Of a stretch of 64,000 nt of DNA, positions 59,727-64,000 are shown piece by piece; position 1 is the first letter of the stretch, and every line of letters begins with the position of its first letter. Under the pieces are notes generated by a model that was not told the DNA's origin, did not search any database, and worked only from the letters and a program-made list of their open reading frames with translations. This DNA comes from Pilaira anomala (Eukaryota > Mucoromycota > Mucoromycetes > Mucorales > Mucoraceae). A program made the position numbers and the translations under genes. Where the stretch lies: NCBI GenBank assembly GCA_025716855.1, contig JAIXMQ010000027.1, forward strand, positions 310,001-374,000, read 5' to 3'.

Positions 59727-59777
59727 ATTTTTACTTGTAGACTGATCACTTATAGTATATCCACGGTGCGCGGCTTA

Positions 59778-59860
59778 GAAAGATCTGGAGAAAAGGGGAA
59801 TATTAGTTTTTATTATTATTATATAACTGAAAATAAAGCGTGGCTCAGAGAGCTTGTACC
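59778..59860. repeat. DIRS right inverted terminal repeat
   Basis: The inverse of 55607-55688, with GAAAGATCTGGAGAAAAGGG at its inner end and GAGAGCTTGTACC at its outer end. The remaining end, to 59914, is complementary to the right half of the internal region. Confidence 0.92.
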
Positions 59861-59914
59861 ACTTCGGAATCCGAAGCGGAGGCAACAAGTATTGTGTTAG
59901 GAACGACATACAAT

Positions 59915-60229
59915 CAAATATCTAAAATATTGAACACAAAAGTGAAGATATAGGTTTATTTGAGTCTTACAAAAGTGAAAAATGGGTACATGAGATAACA
60001 AACACATTTGAATAATTATACTATAATTTTACTGGGGATTTAATCATTCCCGTGGGAGAGCACACAAGCAAACTAATGGTTATATGCAAGGCTTCAAGAA
60101 ATTAAAAAAAAAAAAAAAAATGCAACGTCATGAATTTTGAAAATGTCGTGCTGCGCCAAGTCTCAAAAAATATTTTTTATTTAGGTGCCGCAAACGTTAT
60201 CCTTCTTATTTTCCTTCGTTGCCAGTTGT
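59915..60229. other. Gap between DIRS and the satellite
   Basis: About 315 bp without a gene. A 17-A tract lies at 60104-60120. The last ~20 bp already resemble a satellite unit end. Confidence 0.5.
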
Positions 60230-62450
60230 TTCTTATTAGTTGTAGTCATGCTTAAACCTGTGGGCTATGGGATCGCCAAGTAGTGGTAATGCACCCTACA
60301 TTATATTTGGCAGTAGTGGTAATGCACCCTACACTTTTTGGTTTTTTATTGATTGTAGTAATGCACTCGATTGATATCAAACTTGCGGGCTATGGGATCG
60401 CCAAGTAGTGGTAATGCACCCTACATTATATTTGGCAGTAGTGGTAATGCACCCTACACTTTTTGGTTTTTTATTGATTGTAGTAATGCACTCGATTAAT
60501 ATCAAACTTGTGGGCTATGGGATCGCCAAGTAGTGGTAATGCACCCTACATTATATTTGGCAGTAGTGGTAATGCACCCTACACTTTTTGGTTTTTTATT
60601 GATTGTAGTAATGCACTCGATTGATATTAAACTTGTGGGCTATGGGAACGCCAAGTAGTGGTAATGCACCCTACATTATATTTGGCAGTAGTGGTAATGC
60701 ACCCTACACTTTATGGTTTTTTTATTAGTTGTAGTAATGCACTCGATTAATATCAGACTTGTGGGCTATGGGATCGCCAAGTAGTGGTAATGCACCCTAC
60801 ATTATATTTGGCAGTAGTGGTAATGCACCCTACACTTTTTGGTTTTTTATTGATTGTAGTAATGCACTCGATTGATATTAAACTTGTGGGCTATGGGAAC
60901 GCCAAGTAGTGGTAATGCACCCTACATTATATTTGGCAGTAGTGGTAATGCACCCTACACTTTTTGGTTTTTTATTGATTGTAGTAATGCACTCGATTAA
61001 TATCAGACTTGTGGGCTATGGGATCGCCAAGTAGTGGTAATGCACCCTACATTATATTTGGCAGTAGTGGTAATGCACCCTACACTTTTTGGTTTTTTAT
61101 TGATTGTAGTAATGCACTCGATTGATATTAAACTTGTGGGCTATGGGAACGCCAAGTAGTGGTAATGCACCCTACATTATATTTGGCAGTAGTGGTAATG
61201 CACCCTACACTTTTTGGTTTTTTATTGATTGTAGTAATGCACTCGATTAATATCAAACTTGTGGGCTATGGGAACGCCAAGTAGTGGTAATGCACCCTAC
61301 ATTATATTTGGCAGTAGTGGTAATGCACCCTACACTTTTTGGTTTTTTATTGATTGTAGTAATGCACTCGATTGATATTAAACTTGTGGGCTATGGGAAC
61401 GCCAAGTAGTGGTAATGCACCCTACATTATATTTGGCAGTAGTGGTAATGCACCCTACACTTTATGGTTTTTTTATTAGTTGTAGTAATGCACTCGATTA
61501 ATATCAGACTTGTGGGCTATGGGATCGCCAAGTAGTGGTAATGCACCCTACATTATATTTGGCAGTAGTGGTAATGCACCCTACACTTTTTGGTTTTTTA
61601 TTGATTGTAGTAATGCACTCGATTGATATTAAACTTGTGGGCTATGGGAACGCCAAGTAGTGGTAATGCACCCTACATTATATTTGGCAGTAGTGGTAAT
61701 GCACCCTACACTTTTTGGTTTTTTATTGATTGTAGTAATGCACTCGATTGATATTAAACTTGTGGGCTATGGGAACGCCAAGTAGTGGTAATGCACCCTA
61801 CATTATATTTGGCAGTAGTGGTAATGCACCCTACACTTTATGGTTTTTTTATTAGTTGTAGTAATGCACTCGATTAATATCAGACTTGTGGGCTATGGGA
61901 TCGCCAAGTAGTGGTAATGCACCCTACATTATATTTGGCAGTAGTGGTAATGCACCCTACACTTTTTGGTTTTTTATTGATTGTAGTAATGCACTCGATT
62001 GATATTAAACTTGTGGGCTATGGGAACGCCAAGTAGTGGTAATGCACCCTACATTATATTTGGCAGTAGTGGTAATGCACCCTACACTTTTTGGTTTTTT
62101 ATTGATTGTAGTAATGCACTCGATTAATATCAAACTTGTGGGCTATGGGAACGCCAAGTAGTGGTAATGCACCCTACATTATATTTGGCAGTAGTGGTAA
62201 TGCACCCTACACTTTTTGGTTTTTTATTGATTGTAGTAATGCACTCGATTAATATCAAACTTGTGGGCTATGGGATCGCCAAGTAGTGGTAATGCACCCT
62301 ACATTATATTTGGCAGTAGTGGTAATGCACCCTACACTTTTTGGTTTTTTATTGATTGTAGTAATGCACTCGATTGATATCAAACTTGTGGGCTTTTGGA
62401 AACGGCAAGGTGGTATTACGCCCTATACGCGTTGGATTGGTTGGGATTAG
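60230..62450 (+). repeat. 125-bp satellite, about 17 tandem units
   Basis: Unit starts (GGGCTATGGG) fall at about 60261, 60386, 60511, 60636, 60762 and so on, every 125-126 bp, to about 62390. Each unit contains two copies of AGTAGTGGTAATGCACCCTA (33 bp apart) and one related GTAGTAATGCACTCGATT, that is three GTAATGCAC-type words per unit and about 51 in all. Units alternate between variants (GGATCGCC or GGAACGCC; ATTGATATTAAAC or ATTAATATCA), suggesting spread by roughly 250-bp dimers. Edge units are degenerate. No open frame persists. Confidence 0.97.
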
Positions 62451-63399
62451 TCGTTGTAATTTTAGCAGGTAGTTTCAAATTGATGATAACGAGGAGTATT
62501 ATACACATTTAACATGCCATTTTTCGATTATTAGATTTGGAGACATAAACTTTTACTGCAACTGCTTTTCAAGCGAAGAATGAATCAATTGCAAGTCATT
62601 AGAATTATACTTTTTATTGGATATCTTCAAAAACTCTTCAAGACAAAATCAATGCTATCTGATGTGACAAACTCGAAGCTTTATGGGACTCAAGTCTATA
62701 GAAACAATATCTATTAAATATGCACTATCAATGCTAATAATAAAAATCATCTGTCAACTGACTATACATGTTGTTCAGATAGCAGATTATATCAAAAATA
62801 AATGGTAAGACATATCATAGCTCCGGTAAATTTATTACCAACAAGTATACCATTGTTTAACATATCTCAATAACAAATGCTCTTTCTGAACAGATTAGAA
62901 AAAAAAAAAAAAACTCAGTGGAGCGCATAGGGATGATGAACTACAAATGATCAACTTGGATACAAAATATTGAAATATTCATTAATCAATTGCTCACGTC
63001 TTTGATATGCTTCCCGACATGTATTCTACCCCTATGATTCTTGGATGACGCTTTTACACATGCAAAAGACTTGAGCCGTTATCCAAGACCGAAGATAACT
63101 TTGTCCTTCCATTTAATATTTTAATCAGAGTCATATTCAAAAAGCTTCATATTAAAAAATCAGTTTTTATATTATTGTTATTATTATTGTTATTATTATT
63201 CTTATTTTTTTTTTTGCGAGGTTTTAGATTATTTTCCTTTTTTTTTAGCATTACTTTTATCTTACAGGTTTTAATGCTATTATCTGTGTATATAAAAATT
63301 TGCTCGCTTTGAATCTTCAGCAGGTGCAATTTCATGCCCTGCCACTGTCTTGTTATAGAGGTGTACTAAGAAATTGGTTTTAAAGTAAGGCAATAAATA
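62451..63399. other. Stretch without a supported gene
   Basis: About 950 bp of AT-rich sequence. It includes (ATT)n near 63171-63200 and A/T tracts. I see no gene, RNA or clear repeat. Confidence 0.5.
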
Positions 63400-63725
63400 T
63401 CACTTGTGATTTATGCAAATGATACATGCATCTTGAAAGTATCAAGGTTACGCGCTATACAAACAGGTCTTTTTTAATTTCATTATAAATCGCTCTTTTT
63501 TCTTTCTTTTTTTTTATACTCTAAAATGAATCTTCCTCGCCGTTACCCTCTTAGTCTCATCTTTGATCATGTACGTTATCCCGACCAGATATTGTATCAA
63601 GAAGTAAATAACTTTGAAACCTGCATAAAACATGTTGTCAGTGTTAAGTTATATCGAAACCATAATAATTTTATCAGAAATAAGCGATTCGTTGTCTAAT
63701 AAATCCCAATAGCAGTGTCCGTGAA
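63400..63725 (+). mobile_element. MITE copy C, eroded
   Basis: The internal part of the MITE is recognisable: ACAAACAGG then TTTCATTATAAATCGC, ACCTGCATAAAAC, TAATAATTTTATCA and GTCTAATAAATC. It is more diverged than copies A and B, contains an insertion-like stretch near 63530-63600, and neither terminal AAATCACGG is visible. Confidence 0.65.
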
Positions 63726-63900
63726 AAAAATATGTTGCGCGCGTATTTCCCCTCCCCACCCCCTTTTTTTTAAAACGCCAAAAAATTGCCATATATAGAA
63801 CCTAAATGCGGAAGAAGTGAAGCTCCATTTTTTTTTTTCTTTTTTATCTTTAACCTTTAACCTGCTTTATCCTCAATTATATCTTTATTGTTTAAGTAAG

Positions 63901-64000
63901 ATGGACGTAATAGAAGAGTTCCTCAACAAAGCTTCAACTTCAAACAAAATTAAGGCCTCTGACTTCTTCAAATCTGAAGAGCATACCGTTACTTGCATGC
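63901..64000 (+). CDS. Start of a gene cut by the window end
   Basis: ATG at 63901 opens a frame that stays open to the end: MDVIEEFLNKASTSNKIKAS, then DFFKSEEHTVTCM. The ~80 bp before it are pyrimidine-rich (T and C tracts), like the leaders of other genes here, and the codons look coding. It could be a DNA-binding or repeat-family protein, since HTVTC might begin a zinc finger, but too little is present to say. Confidence 0.5.
   Translation, partial: MDVIEEFLNKASTSNKIKASDFFKSEEHTVTCM

Larger units (their letters stand above)
55569..59914 (-). mobile_element. DIRS-type tyrosine-recombinase retrotransposon, apparently complete
   Basis: A 4346-bp element coding on the minus strand for a Gag-like protein, RT-RNase H and a tyrosine recombinase, all three without internal stops. 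Inverted terminal repeats (about 55607-55688 and 59778-59860) and an internal complementary region (55801-55895) complete the DIRS architecture. Both outer ends carry ACAAT, which occurs once in the internal region at the point where the copies of the two ends join. There is no target-site duplication, as expected. The element could be mobile, since I see no inactivating change. Confidence 0.93.

Noticed and set aside
58148..59749. A 533-codon minus-strand frame through the DIRS Gag and RT region
   Set aside because: It has no recognisable domain, is low-complexity Lys/Gln/Ser, and lies in another frame over the clear Gag and RT coding sequence; treated as a shadow.
60230..62450. Possible CRISPR array
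   Set aside because: Units are 125 bp and fully repeated with no unique spacers; this is a satellite. The 23-bp array at 15.2 kb also lacks repeat-spacer structure.
63147..63335. 62-codon frame ending in poly-Asn
   Set aside because: The Asn run is an ATT microsatellite; no other evidence of a gene.

Overview
The window looks like nuclear DNA of a filamentous fungus, most likely an early-diverging one of the Mucoromycota (Mucorales-like). The DNA is very AT-rich, with long A and T tracts. Genes carry many 50-110 nt GT-AG introns. The products are typical fungal housekeeping proteins, and the mobile DNA (a DIRS-type tyrosine-recombinase retrotransposon, a Ty3/gypsy integrase fragment, Tc1/mariner-type remnants) fits such a genome. 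The species call is inference; no rRNA or other marker gene is present.

Layout. 1-3480 is one copy of a long repeat whose other copy lies in the same orientation at about 48020-51440. Each copy begins with a large imperfect palindrome. 3.5-5.9 kb holds no gene I can support, but does hold short tandem duplications. 5.9-12.8 kb carries, on the minus strand, a P4-ATPase lipid flippase and PRMT5. 12.8-16.9 kb is repeat territory: a MITE, a palindromic pseudogene, and a 23-bp iterated CCAAT/ATTGG array. 16.9-47 kb is the gene-dense core: an acidic unknown protein, mitoribosomal protein mL45, a LEA2-type membrane protein, glutamyl-tRNA synthetase, a type II DnaJ, ribosomal protein uS12, a UMP/CMP kinase with a mitochondrial-type leader, an unknown acidic protein, a UPF0662 (DUF2408) protein, Mediator subunit MED13, the BAR protein Rvs161, a TANGO2 protein, an MBOAT/wax-synthase-like acyltransferase, a small secreted proline-rich protein, and the BAR-SH3 protein Rvs167.

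47-63.8 kb is a repeat-rich, gene-poor island. It holds the second long-repeat copy, a small gene ending in polythreonine, a truncated Ty3/gypsy integrase, fragments of an unnamed two-ORF family also seen at 14-15 kb, a complete MITE, an apparently intact DIRS element (55569-59914), a 17-copy 125-bp satellite (about 60230-62450) and a third, eroded MITE copy. A new gene starts at 63901 and runs off the window.

Exon-intron models were built by eye from GT-AG sites and protein continuity. Every multi-exon model listed sums to a multiple of three, which supports them. Functionally the core genes are ordinary housekeeping genes with no operon logic. The noteworthy linkage is Rvs161 and Rvs167, whose products form an endocytic heterodimer in yeast, only about 5 kb apart. 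The least explained material is the repeats: the long palindromic repeat, the convergent two-ORF family, the satellite and the CCAAT array.
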